This document shows positions 15,172 through 24,928 of a stretch of 26,173 nucleotides of DNA, piece by piece; positions within the stretch are counted from its first letter, which is position 1, and each line of letters opens with the position of its first letter. This stretch comes from a virus. A program made the translations under genes and the position numbers. The DNA lies in the IMG/VR virus record IMGVR_UViG_3300034062_006076, positions 1 to 26,173 of that record. One strand, 5' to 3'. The notes under the pieces were generated by a model. The model saw nothing but the letters and a program-made list of their open reading frames with translations. It made no database searches and was not told where the DNA came from.

Positions 15172-18100
15172 ATGCCGAATTCATACCGTATACGCACCGA
15201 GGTTGGGGTGGATAAAGTTTTACAAGTTAAATTAGACCAAGATTTTGATACATTAGAAATTTTATCGTTAGCAATATTTCCAAATGACGTTTATTTAAGA
15301 AATTGTGCAACTTTTGGTACAATATGCGGTAGAGTATTTTGTAATAGAGGGCTAGGTTTACCTAATGCCAGGGTTTCTATTTTTATCCCAATAGAGGAAG
15401 TGGATGAATCAAATCCCTTAATCTCTTCAGTTTATCCTTATAAGTCATTTGAAGATTTTAATGAGGATGGGTATAAATTTAATTTGTTACCGTATTCACA
15501 ATCACATTCAGGTCACGTTCCAGTTGGTACTTTTCCTGATAGGGTTGATGCTTTGACCGACCCTACTGTTGTAGAAATTTACGACAAATATTATAAGTTT
15601 ACTTCAAAAACAAATGATTCTGGTGACTACATGATTTTTGGGATACCAATTGGTGAATATGACATAATCATGCAAGTTGACCTTTCCGATATAGGTGAAT
15701 TTTCTCTACTACCACAAGACCTTTTAAGAATGGGTTTGGCAAATGAATCACAATTAGACGGAACTAGATTTAAATTCTCAGAAAACTATAGTGAATTACC
15801 ACAAATTGTGACTTTAAAAAAAGTCGTTCAAATTGCCCCATTCTATGGGCAAAAAGATATATGTGACCATTATATAACAAGAGCTGACTTTGATTTAACA
15901 AGTGAGGCGGGTATTGAACTTAAACCAACAGCGGTTTTTATGGGTTCAGTAATATCTTCTGAAAATAGAAAAAAACTTAAAAGAAATTGTAGAGTACCCG
16001 CAAAACAAGGATGGTTATGTAACTTAGTTGCGGGACCTGGACAAATAGAAACTGTTAGACATACAATTTTTTCTGACAACCAAGGAAGACCCATATTAGA
16101 AGAATTTAGGTTAGAAAATGACGGTAAATTAATCGATGAAAATGGTACATGGCTCATTGAACTACCAATGAACTTAGACTTTGTATACACCGATGAAGAT
16201 GGTATTAAAAGAATATCCACAGATGGAGAAAGAGGAGTCCCCACCAAGTCCAAGTATAGATTTAAAGTTAAATGGCAACAATCTCCACAGTTATCAGAAG
16301 AAAATAGAAGAGGATATTTTTTAGTTCCAAACATCAAAGAATGGGGATGGTCAAATTACGCCAATGACCCAAACTTTACTAATGTTGGCACTGGAACCAT
16401 TGAACTACCTATAAATGGAGATAATCCGATACCTGCGGGAGAAGAACCAAGTGCTGGACCTTTTTTATATTTACTTGCAGATTCTAGTCAATACTACAAT
16501 GTTGTAAATACAAATAATATTGAAACATATACAATTGTTGTCGATGGAGTTGAAGAACCAAATTATACCGACACAATACCTATGGGTATATTTTTTAGTA
16601 TGACCCCTAGGCCCGACGTGTATATTAAATACACTCTTATTGACCCACAATTACAAGGTATTCTTTTTATAGAACCACTTACCGAACCATTATTTCAATT
16701 ACAATCTTCCTATGCATTTAGCGTGGATTGGACTGACTATGGAACACCTGAAATGATTCAGGAGGCAATAGACTGCGTAGATAGATTCTATGAGTTCAAA
16801 TTCAATAAAGTTTATACGGTATCTTCATTAATTGATAGATATTCAAACAGAATATTTCCTCAAAAATCAATACAGATTAAACATATTATAGATAGTACAT
16901 GTGAAGGTATAAATAACCCATTCCCAACTAATGATGCTTATTATAGATTTGATATACTTTACATATTATTCAGTTTTGTATTAACAATATTAAAACCAAT
17001 TGGTATTATAATAATTGTTATTATGCACGTATTAGCTTGGCTTTGGCCCTTATGGCAAGCTGTCCTAAAACTTATATATAGCATTCAAAACTTTATATAT
17101 AAAATATGTAAAGCAGTTAATAAAATTCCAGGAGTTAACCTAACTTGTACCCAACCAACACCTCCGAAAGATGAGGAAAACCCATTTACCAATCTTAAAA
17201 TACCACTTTTTCTTTACACTGAAGATGGTTGTGAGAGATGTAGATGTAAATTAGAAGAACAAAATATTAGTGGTAGTGATGCTTTAGATAATTTATTAGA
17301 TAATATTGCTCAACTTGAAGAAAATAACACGTCATTATTAGCAGATTTTCCGGACCAAAATGCATACAATCCTATTAGGTGTATAAATACTGCTGGACCT
17401 GACTACGATGGACTTTGCGGAGTTCCGATTACTGATAGAGGTATTGCAACAGTTTTTAATAACCCTGAAAGAGAGGCACAATACTTAGAAATGCATCAGG
17501 CATTAATTGCCGGCTCTAACACAGCAGAAGAACCAAGAGCTAGAAGATTCCCAATTTGGATTGGGTCTGAATTGTCGACTCCTAGTTTTAACATATTTAT
17601 GCATTCCGACGGACTACCAATTGCTGAAAGATTAAACTTGTTTAATACAAAGGCAAAATATTTTGATAACTTAAACCCCCCAGGTTCTCCAGGTACTGGA
17701 GGTGCGGGAACAACAATTACAACACAAACATTTTTTGGCGTAAGAAGAACGAGTAATGTTAATTTTGCTATGGGTACTTCTTTTAGTACGTACGGAACTA
17801 GCAGTACGTTTATTACAAACTATGTTGAAGAGGTAGACATTGCGGCCACTTTTGACCCAATAGCAGGTACTTTTACCGCACCACAGGCAGGAACCTATTC
17901 ATTTTCATATTCAATGACCTTTGAAATCGTATCGTCACCTTTAGGTAGGTATTGTTTCGATGATGATAATAATTTGGTTTCTTGCGTTACCGCAAAAGTA
18001 AATATAACGGACGGATTTACAACAAGCTCAACTGTTGTGTCACCATTTTATATGTCGCAAGATTATGGAGAATTGTATCCTAACATTTTTGGTAACGGAT

Positions 18101-21100
18101 TTTTGGTCCAACCACCCACGTATACTATTTCGGGTACGTGGACTAGAAACCTCACTGCAAATCAAACACTTAAATTAAAAGTTAATATTGAGTTAGGACA
18201 GGTTATACCTAATATTAATGGTTTTGCTAATAACCCTGGATTTGAATCATATGAATACGATAGTTTTAATGGAAATTTAGGGGATTGTGTAGATTCTACC
18301 GACTGTGATTTTGAATTTGTGGTAAGGGATATCGAATGGACTTTAAATAGTAGTCCTGAGGTTACCGTACCAATTGCTGCCACAGGAGTTGAAGCGGGTT
18401 ATAAATTAAGTCCAGGTAATACAGGATGGAATCAGGCTAGAGTACAATGGGCTTCAGACAGACCTGCAAATGCTAACAAGTTTCACTATGATAATATGAT
18501 TGTATTACTTGTTAACAACACGGGATTAACTGAAGGTGACATGATTAGTTTCACTTCCGCATCGGTTTCAAAAGACAAAAATAAAAACAAAATTTTTGGA
18601 ATACAATACGATAGAAACACAATAAGGGCTAAATACGCAAACCCTATATACGGAGACCCAAATCCATTACTTATAACAACTTATCAAATAGACGACACTC
18701 CTCCCGAGGCTCAAAGAAATGTAATTAGAAAAACACCATATGCAATCGACATAGAGTATTTCCAAGTAGTTAAACAAATGGATATGCTTCAGTATTTTTT
18801 CTTAACTGGAAATGATTTGTTCGACCCATTTACAACTCCACCAAACAATGATGTTAGATTTTCACTACCGTGGAGATTTTTGAGAAGTCATTTGGGGCCT
18901 GAAAAAGGAAATCAAATATGTAATGATACGGACTATCCATATATGGCGGGGAGTAGCTCCCTTTACAGGAATGGTAATATGATATATCAAACCACAGCTA
19001 ATTATGCCGGTGGATGGGCTTGTAACTCTTGTGCTGGATGTCGAGCAGGGAACACATATCAAAAAGGTTCGGTTGACCCGATTAGAAGTTATACTGCATT
19101 TACAGAAGGTTTTAGTGTTGTATTTTTACAAAGAGGAGTCGACCCGCATTCCCCAAGAATTAATATCAAATATGACCTTAGAAGATTTTTTGGAATAAAT
19201 AATGATTACAATTTACCCGCAATTACTTTATATGGTGTAGACATAACTAACGAAGTTGTAGTTGAAGGAATGTTTAGGGTTAATATTCCAATACAACCCG
19301 GTGGAGAAGAATATGGAGAAGGGACTTGGGAACAAAATAACCCCCACGGACTTAGGTTAATTGAACATAATACTATACAAAATAATAACGACTCAACCTA
19401 CGTTGGAGCACATCCTCCAGTCCATTTTGAGAGTCAGTTTTTTACCTATGACAATCCTGATAACGACTATATAGAATTTAGCTCAACTACATTGAATTAT
19501 TATTCCGCTCTTGATAGAGCGGCGGTCTATCAAGGTTTTGGGGACGAAGCTTATAGGTGGAATCCGGAAATGCCTCGTTTTGCGGTTGACCTTTATACTG
19601 TTGACACAACTCAAGAGTTATGTTTAGTGAGAACTGATAGTCCTTGGACCTCAACTCCACAACTTTCCCCTGATTTACCTCTTTGCGTTGCACAATATCC
19701 CGATGATGTGGCAACAAATAGTGCTGGACCTAATTGGGCTCAATTAAGTGAGACTAACCAATTTACATTGACATTGAGTTATTATTGTAGTACCACAAAT
19801 GGTAACGTATATATAACTGAACATAATTTTGCTCCAGACCAGGGAAATAATGCATTATGCCCCGGCAGCACAAGGTACTGTTGTGACCCTTTTTGTAATG
19901 CTACAGTTAGTGATTGTAGATGGTTTAGACATTGTCCTGTTTGGAAACATAAGGCTAATGATGTTTCAGGATATTGGTATCGAGAATATGTTGAAGGAGG
20001 GTCATGTTTAGGTTTATTTTTATATAGGTCAGATAACCCTTGGCCTACTTTTTCAGTTTATGGGGACTTTAATGAATGCGAAAATCCTGGAATTGAACCT
20101 GATGCTACATATCAAATGTTTAACCCAAACTATGATATTAATGTTTATTGGTCTCCAGTTTATGCTGGATTTACTGAAACTGAACCTAGACCGGATTTCG
20201 TTAACAATTTTTTTGGAGGAGACGTTGAGGAGGCAAGAAAATGGTGGTACGTCAACCCTAGACACACAATAACATATTCAAATAAAGATAGGTTGGTTAT
20301 AAGAACTGATAGATTACCATCATCTACAAACTTACAAAATGACGGTCTTGGTGCAAGTTATATTATGCACCAAAATAGTGGATTCCTTATTGTGGTTTAT
20401 GAAGATTTAACAGGTGAAGGGTTAGAAGAGGGAACCGCTGCAACTGTTCCTTATGAAGCTGGAGGAGAAGTAAACTTTGAAAATTTACCTGGAGGTACTG
20501 GTGGGGCATATGCGGGTGTGACAGAATCATTGGTTGACTGTACAAAGGCTGTTGATTTGAATAGTTATGGTATTGACCCTGTTGCCGAAACTCCTTTTAT
20601 ATATGAACAAGACCCATTTAGTAGGGAACCTGCAAATGATGATAAAGGTGATTGGTGGTGGTTTGTTAGGGGTATGGGTTGTTATAATTTTGTATCGAGA
20701 CCTTTCTCGAGTTTAAAACCGCACGGTATAGGGTATAATTATCCTGACGAGGCCGGAGGAGGCGAGAAAAAATATTCCGATATCTACTCATTAGTTGAAC
20801 TTATACAAAGACTAAAACTAACCTTTGCACTTTGTTTTGAAGTAATCTCACACACGTTCTCAAACGGATGGGTTAATGGTACCCTTTATGCTTTTGCATT
20901 CCAAAACTCAACTTTTTTTGATTCTAACAATTTACCTTACAGGTCATTTTGTAGAGACGTTGTGTTGTTCCATAAACCTTTAAAAAACTACTATTATAGA
21001 AGTAGTCCATGGAACGGTACAGATTTCATTGGGAAAAGAAGTCCAATTTTTGGTTCTAAAAGAGGTAACCTAAGGAATTTATTATTTCCAACAACTGTAA

Positions 21101-22098
21101 TGGATTTAGGACCAAAAGCTTCCTTTATACAAGAATTAGTTTTTTCTGATGAGTATGATGGATTTATTTCCGCAAAACTACAATCAACATCATTCCAAGA
21201 TGTGACAGACATATTAAACGTATTTGTACTTACTAGATTAGTTAATGCTACTTTTTTACAAATGTTGATACCACTACCTGATGATAATGGTAATGAACAA
21301 GGTAGTGATGACCCTTCTGTTGGTTCATTCTTTGCTAACAGTAGATGGGAAAATGGTACTTTATTTTTTAATGGATTGTTACCTGGTTTGATGGATGCTG
21401 ACTACTCCCAATTGGTTTCAATAAATTCCGAGTTTGGGGTTGTAGGTTTTGGCCCTGAGTCTTATTCAAATAACGCTTTGTTTTTTGGAATTGATGATAA
21501 TGGATATTCGGTATTAGGACTATTGTTTAGTGGTAGTAATCAAGATAGGGATTATATTTCACCAAGAAGAACCATATGGAGAGAATTCGCCTCACTACCC
21601 GAACAAGATGAAGATTTTACATACATATCAATTAAGACCCAAACTGTGCCATTCCACCAGTGGACAATCTTCCATGAAGAAGACCAATCACCTGGAGGTG
21701 AGAATAGTATATTTGGATATCAGTCAAATAACTTTGTGACAGAGCCTGGTTCGAGTACATACACTACTTTCCCTAATTTCCCTAACGGATTTTTCTATTC
21801 ACCATATCAGTCAATGGACAGATTTAACGGCTCATCCAATTACTTTAGACCCGAAACAAATAATACGTTTACATTTAAAGGATTTATAAGTAACTCACAA
21901 GAAACTGTAAATCCTGATGGAACTTTCTTTTTCACACCAACCGCTAGAATAAATCAAACATTAGCACCTTGGACTAATGGTAGATATACATACAGTGTTG
22001 GGTCACCATTCCATTTTTATTTTGGTTTGATTAACGGAGGAAGTGCTTTAGATAGATTCGTAAAGGCTTATATAGATACAAATATAGTATATGAATAA
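15172..22098 (+). CDS. Giant multidomain baseplate/tail protein, 2308 residues
   Basis: It sits directly after gp6, where T4 places gp7 (1032 residues), but I see no recognisable gp7 similarity. Residues 50-72 (Ile-Cys-Gly-Arg-Val-Phe, then Leu-Pro-Asn-Ala-Arg-Val-Ser-Ile-Phe) and 147-170 (Thr-Asn-Asp-Ser-Gly-Asp-Tyr, then Gly-Ile-Pro-Ile-Gly-Glu-Tyr-Asp-Ile) look like a carboxypeptidase-regulatory/Cna-B-type beta sandwich with an insertion at about 75-140. Residues 595-645 are strongly hydrophobic, resembling one or two membrane helices, followed by Cys687-x2-Cys690-x-Cys692. Residues 847-1060 contain a C1q/TNF-like jelly-roll signature (Gly-Thr-Phe-Thr-Ala-Pro-Gln-Ala-Gly-Thr-Tyr-Ser-Phe at 899-911). 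More cysteine clusters lie at 1284-1290 and 1563-1588. The rest is Asn/Tyr/Phe/Gly-rich, as in adhesins and fibre proteins. It overlaps the next gene by eight bases. A wedge or host-contact role is likely; individual domain calls are by pattern only. Confidence 0.8.
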   Translation: MPNSYRIRTEVGVDKVLQVKLDQDFDTLEILSLAIFPNDVYLRNCATFGTICGRVFCNRGLGLPNARVSIFIPIEEVDESNPLISSVYPYKSFEDFNEDGYKFNLLPYSQSHSGHVPVGTFPDRVDALTDPTVVEIYDKYYKFTSKTNDSGDYMIFGIPIGEYDIIMQVDLSDIGEFSLLPQDLLRMGLANESQLDGTRFKFSENYSELPQIVTLKKVVQIAPFYGQKDICDHYITRADFDLTSEAGIELKPTAVFMGSVISSENRKKLKRNCRVPAKQGWLCNLVAGPGQIETVRHTIFSDNQGRPILEEFRLENDGKLIDENGTWLIELPMNLDFVYTDEDGIKRISTDGERGVPTKSKYRFKVKWQQSPQLSEENRRGYFLVPNIKEWGWSNYANDPNFTNVGTGTIELPINGDNPIPAGEEPSAGPFLYLLADSSQYYNVVNTNNIETYTIVVDGVEEPNYTDTIPMGIFFSMTPRPDVYIKYTLIDPQLQGILFIEPLTEPLFQLQSSYAFSVDWTDYGTPEMIQEAIDCVDRFYEFKFNKVYTVSSLIDRYSNRIFPQKSIQIKHIIDSTCEGINNPFPTNDAYYRFDILYILFSFVLTILKPIGIIIIVIMHVLAWLWPLWQAVLKLIYSIQNFIYKICKAVNKIPGVNLTCTQPTPPKDEENPFTNLKIPLFLYTEDGCERCRCKLEEQNISGSDALDNLLDNIAQLEENNTSLLADFPDQNAYNPIRCINTAGPDYDGLCGVPITDRGIATVFNNPEREAQYLEMHQALIAGSNTAEEPRARRFPIWIGSELSTPSFNIFMHSDGLPIAERLNLFNTKAKYFDNLNPPGSPGTGGAGTTITTQTFFGVRRTSNVNFAMGTSFSTYGTSSTFITNYVEEVDIAATFDPIAGTFTAPQAGTYSFSYSMTFEIVSSPLGRYCFDDDNNLVSCVTAKVNITDGFTTSSTVVSPFYMSQDYGELYPNIFGNGFLVQPPTYTISGTWTRNLTANQTLKLKVNIELGQVIPNINGFANNPGFESYEYDSFNGNLGDCVDSTDCDFEFVVRDIEWTLNSSPEVTVPIAATGVEAGYKLSPGNTGWNQARVQWASDRPANANKFHYDNMIVLLVNNTGLTEGDMISFTSASVSKDKNKNKIFGIQYDRNTIRAKYANPIYGDPNPLLITTYQIDDTPPEAQRNVIRKTPYAIDIEYFQVVKQMDMLQYFFLTGNDLFDPFTTPPNNDVRFSLPWRFLRSHLGPEKGNQICNDTDYPYMAGSSSLYRNGNMIYQTTANYAGGWACNSCAGCRAGNTYQKGSVDPIRSYTAFTEGFSVVFLQRGVDPHSPRINIKYDLRRFFGINNDYNLPAITLYGVDITNEVVVEGMFRVNIPIQPGGEEYGEGTWEQNNPHGLRLIEHNTIQNNNDSTYVGAHPPVHFESQFFTYDNPDNDYIEFSSTTLNYYSALDRAAVYQGFGDEAYRWNPEMPRFAVDLYTVDTTQELCLVRTDSPWTSTPQLSPDLPLCVAQYPDDVATNSAGPNWAQLSETNQFTLTLSYYCSTTNGNVYITEHNFAPDQGNNALCPGSTRYCCDPFCNATVSDCRWFRHCPVWKHKANDVSGYWYREYVEGGSCLGLFLYRSDNPWPTFSVYGDFNECENPGIEPDATYQMFNPNYDINVYWSPVYAGFTETEPRPDFVNNFFGGDVEEARKWWYVNPRHTITYSNKDRLVIRTDRLPSSTNLQNDGLGASYIMHQNSGFLIVVYEDLTGEGLEEGTAATVPYEAGGEVNFENLPGGTGGAYAGVTESLVDCTKAVDLNSYGIDPVAETPFIYEQDPFSREPANDDKGDWWWFVRGMGCYNFVSRPFSSLKPHGIGYNYPDEAGGGEKKYSDIYSLVELIQRLKLTFALCFEVISHTFSNGWVNGTLYAFAFQNSTFFDSNNLPYRSFCRDVVLFHKPLKNYYYRSSPWNGTDFIGKRSPIFGSKRGNLRNLLFPTTVMDLGPKASFIQELVFSDEYDGFISAKLQSTSFQDVTDILNVFVLTRLVNATFLQMLIPLPDDNGNEQGSDDPSVGSFFANSRWENGTLFFNGLLPGLMDADYSQLVSINSEFGVVGFGPESYSNNALFFGIDDNGYSVLGLLFSGSNQDRDYISPRRTIWREFASLPEQDEDFTYISIKTQTVPFHQWTIFHEEDQSPGGENSIFGYQSNNFVTEPGSSTYTTFPNFPNGFFYSPYQSMDRFNGSSNYFRPETNNTFTFKGFISNSQETVNPDGTFFFTPTARINQTLAPWTNGRYTYSVGSPFHFYFGLINGGSALDRFVKAYIDTNIVYE

Positions 22099-23875
22099 CA
22101 ATGAAACTGTAAATTTTATTAAGGGTTCCCTTAGGTACAAACAGTCAACTGAAAAGAGTGTTCAAGTGACTGTACCCCTTAGTGGAAAAATGAAAGAACT
22201 TGACGATTATCAAAAAAACTTGTCAATAAATTTAGCTGAGGTATACGACAGAGAAAGACAAAAGTCTACTCTGTTTGCTCCGGTTTTTAAATTTCAATTT
22301 CTTTTTTCAAATGCTTATTCGGGGACAGCTATGCCTTATGGCTCACCATATCCTGCTTTTAATAATAACTTGTCTTATTTAAATTCCGAAAGTACAAAAT
22401 TACTACAATTAGACTCTAGTACAACAATTCCGTGGCCGGGATTCCCCCAATACAATGAGTTTTGTTTCATAAGAACCGACTCAAGTGTTTTTGGTTATAC
22501 ATCAGGTACTGGTAACCATTTAAATTTTATACCACAATCTGCGTCAACATATAATTGGAATTATTATATGACTTACGTATATGGTCAAGACGAATATCGA
22601 CAAGTAAGTTATGTTTTTCCTGATGGACAAACTTTAACATCGCAACCAAATTTGGGGTTACCTTATATAATGAATAGAGTTGAATTTGAAGGTAAAACAT
22701 TGTGGCAGTTTACTTGTTTGGTTAATCATAACTTGGCTGTTGGTGATTATGTTTATATACCAAACGTAGATGTGAGAACGATTACAGGGGTGGTACAACC
22801 AGGTAGAAATAGATTTGAAGTCTATAGTTTGGGTAATGGGTTCTTTAATTCCGATAAAAAAATCTTTAATATTTTGGACGTTGGTTTTAATCAATCATCA
22901 GCTTCTTTTAGCCCAAATAAGATAGGTCATTTCTATCGAGTAACAGATAACGATAACCCAACAGGTTCTCAGTCTATTTACTACTTCAGATTACATAGAA
23001 TATTAACAGACCCACAAGACGCTATTGTGACTAATGCGGGATTTGAACAAAATGCTTTTAGAACTGTTAAAAAATATGAAAGCCCTGACCTTACACCAAA
23101 TCAGGTGGAAAGAATATCAGTTAAAGAAGATTCACAATCCTATAATATTTCATTTAATAGTGAAATTAATTTGGTCAATTTAGTTGATAATAGAAATAGA
23201 CCAGTTTCTGAATTGTTTGTAACTGTAATAAATAAAGGATTTTTCGGATATTTCAACCCCCCAAATGTACAAAATACCACAGGACTCAAAGAAGGGTGGG
23301 GATTTAATTTAAGTGGAACTGGGGTACCTGATTGGTGGAGAAGAGATAATGGTCTTTCAGATACTACAATTGGTTATAGGTCTTATAACAGAGCTGGACT
23401 TACATTTTACTATAATAACACTCCACAGGTTGGGGATACAATATATGGAGATTTATGTGAATGGAATAATTTAACCCAAGAGGAAACAATCCTTTCGGAG
23501 TATTATCAAAAAATTGTATATAATCCGCAAATCTTTAATATTAATTCAGATTTATTGAATCCATTGGGGTATTATTATTATCCGCATTTTCAAATAAAAA
23601 TAAGACAATTTTCAGATTATATAGAAGAAGGTGATAGAGATACAACTGAAGATGCCCCTAACTACGCTTACTACTCTCCTTATAATAATAAGTTATACTG
23701 GAGGGATATTTATACTTATGGATTTATAGATGCCGACGGTAATGGGGTTGATTATCCTTTTATGAATGGTATCCATTATCCTAATAAAAACTTTTTCTTC
23801 AGATTAATACCTGAAGGTTCAAACTTATTATCAATACTAAGCGTACAAGACCCGATTATAGATGGATGTGAATAA
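22091..23875 (+). CDS. Tail/baseplate structural protein, 594 residues
   Basis: I do not recognise a family. The protein starts with a polar segment containing a likely helix (residues 30-52, Lys-Met-Lys-Glu-Leu-Asp-Asp-Tyr-Gln). The rest is rich in Asn, Tyr, Phe, Pro and Gly, with alternating hydrophobic residues that suggest beta structure, typical of phage tail appendages. The His-Asn-Leu-Ala-Val-Gly-Asp-Tyr-Val segment (about 214-222) resembles turn motifs in baseplate and fibre proteins. There is no signal peptide or membrane helix. Its ATG overlaps the giant gene's stop region by eight bases, and its own end overlaps the next gene by 14 bases, showing translational coupling and suggesting that the products assemble together. 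By position it could replace T4 gp8 or gp9, but I have no sequence evidence for that. Confidence 0.75.
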   Translation: MNNNETVNFIKGSLRYKQSTEKSVQVTVPLSGKMKELDDYQKNLSINLAEVYDRERQKSTLFAPVFKFQFLFSNAYSGTAMPYGSPYPAFNNNLSYLNSESTKLLQLDSSTTIPWPGFPQYNEFCFIRTDSSVFGYTSGTGNHLNFIPQSASTYNWNYYMTYVYGQDEYRQVSYVFPDGQTLTSQPNLGLPYIMNRVEFEGKTLWQFTCLVNHNLAVGDYVYIPNVDVRTITGVVQPGRNRFEVYSLGNGFFNSDKKIFNILDVGFNQSSASFSPNKIGHFYRVTDNDNPTGSQSIYYFRLHRILTDPQDAIVTNAGFEQNAFRTVKKYESPDLTPNQVERISVKEDSQSYNISFNSEINLVNLVDNRNRPVSELFVTVINKGFFGYFNPPNVQNTTGLKEGWGFNLSGTGVPDWWRRDNGLSDTTIGYRSYNRAGLTFYYNNTPQVGDTIYGDLCEWNNLTQEETILSEYYQKIVYNPQIFNINSDLLNPLGYYYYPHFQIKIRQFSDYIEEGDRDTTEDAPNYAYYSPYNNKLYWRDIYTYGFIDADGNGVDYPFMNGIHYPNKNFFFRLIPEGSNLLSILSVQDPIIDGCE

Positions 23876-24926
23876 AGTTAAAATATTACAAAGTCCTGGA
23901 GATAAAACTATTTTGATTCCTATTGGTAATCAAAATGACTTGTTAAATAGAGAGGATGCTATTGTACAAGAGGAAAACCGAATAATTGAAGAAATTATTG
24001 GAACCCCAATTAACTACGAGCTTTCAAGATATTCAAACGCTCCTGATAATTTAGGATATACACAATTGGTGTATAACTTTTTTTTCACAAATTCTCCATC
24101 TACCCCTGCTGAACCATCATACCTTACTGAATTTACTGAAAATCAAATACGATACAGAACTAATCAATTTGCAAATTCTTTTTTTAAACTTGATTTTTAC
24201 GATACACCAGACCCCAAAAAACAAAAAAACTTCTTTACAATAATATTACCCGCAACCAAAAGCACTGAGGTTTTTGAAACTTTTTGTGAGGCTCACGTTA
24301 TTACTGTCCAAGAGTCTGGCAGAATTGAGTACACTAATTGTTGTGGTGATGTGGTAATCCAAACAGTTAATGTGCCTCTTAATCAAAACTCGGCGAGTAT
24401 ATCTATATGTAGAACTATTGGTACTATTGCAACATATTCATATAGTATTGTTAGAGATGAGGACTTTCTTTCATATACTATTGATTTAGACTTTAGTGGG
24501 TTCGAAGACTCACCTAGGTATTCTTTACAAAGCTTGGGAGAATGTCTTTGTAATAGTTTAATAACTTCTTCGTTAAACGCTATTCCAAATTTATTAGAGC
24601 CCTCATTTGTTCTTGACCACACAAGACTAAAAGAAGGCTTTTACATATATTGGTATGAAAATTCTGAAATAGTTGACACAAACATTTTCCATATGTCGGC
24701 AAAATTTTTTAATGCCACAAACGGACAATATACAAAATTTATAATAAACGACCAATCAACTTATCCTAATCCTTATAGAATACCAAATAACGATTTTTAT
24801 CATAGGTTGGTGTTCAATTACAGTACTAAGACATACACAATATATGGAGGACAATCACCAAATAATAGTCCTGCAAACATATTAAATAATGTTGTATGGT
24901 TTGAATACGTTAATCCACCGGTTTAA
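23862..24926 (+). CDS. Structural protein with a cysteine-containing insert domain, 354 residues
   Basis: No family is recognised for the whole protein. Residues 1-140 and 200-354 look like beta-rich structural segments with many Asn, Tyr and Phe. Between them lies a compact unit with Cys142, Gly-Arg-Ile-Glu-Tyr-Thr-Asn-Cys160-Cys161-Gly-Asp, and Ser-Ile-Cys183-Arg. The pattern 'Gly-x-Ile-x-Tyr-Thr-x-Cys-x-Gly ... Ser-Ile-Cys' is, from memory, one I associate with repeat domains in Bacteroidota surface and phage proteins, but I cannot confirm that here. The gene begins inside the previous one (14-base overlap) and ends two bases before the next, so it is part of the same structural operon. 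A role in the tail or in host contact is inferred from context. Confidence 0.72.
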   Translation: MDVNKVKILQSPGDKTILIPIGNQNDLLNREDAIVQEENRIIEEIIGTPINYELSRYSNAPDNLGYTQLVYNFFFTNSPSTPAEPSYLTEFTENQIRYRTNQFANSFFKLDFYDTPDPKKQKNFFTIILPATKSTEVFETFCEAHVITVQESGRIEYTNCCGDVVIQTVNVPLNQNSASISICRTIGTIATYSYSIVRDEDFLSYTIDLDFSGFEDSPRYSLQSLGECLCNSLITSSLNAIPNLLEPSFVLDHTRLKEGFYIYWYENSEIVDTNIFHMSAKFFNATNGQYTKFIINDQSTYPNPYRIPNNDFYHRLVFNYSTKTYTIYGGQSPNNSPANILNNVVWFEYVNPPV

Positions 24927-24928
24927 AA

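Noticed and set aside
15870-16337. 155-codon open frame on the minus strand
   Set aside because: Antisense to the giant gene, Ser/Leu/Pro-rich, no start context and no recognisable domain.
17278-17330. Short repeated Leu-Asp-Asn-Leu-Leu-Asp-Asn unit in the giant protein as a sequence repeat
   Set aside because: Only two imperfect copies, explained by a local helix. There is no extended tandem repeat.
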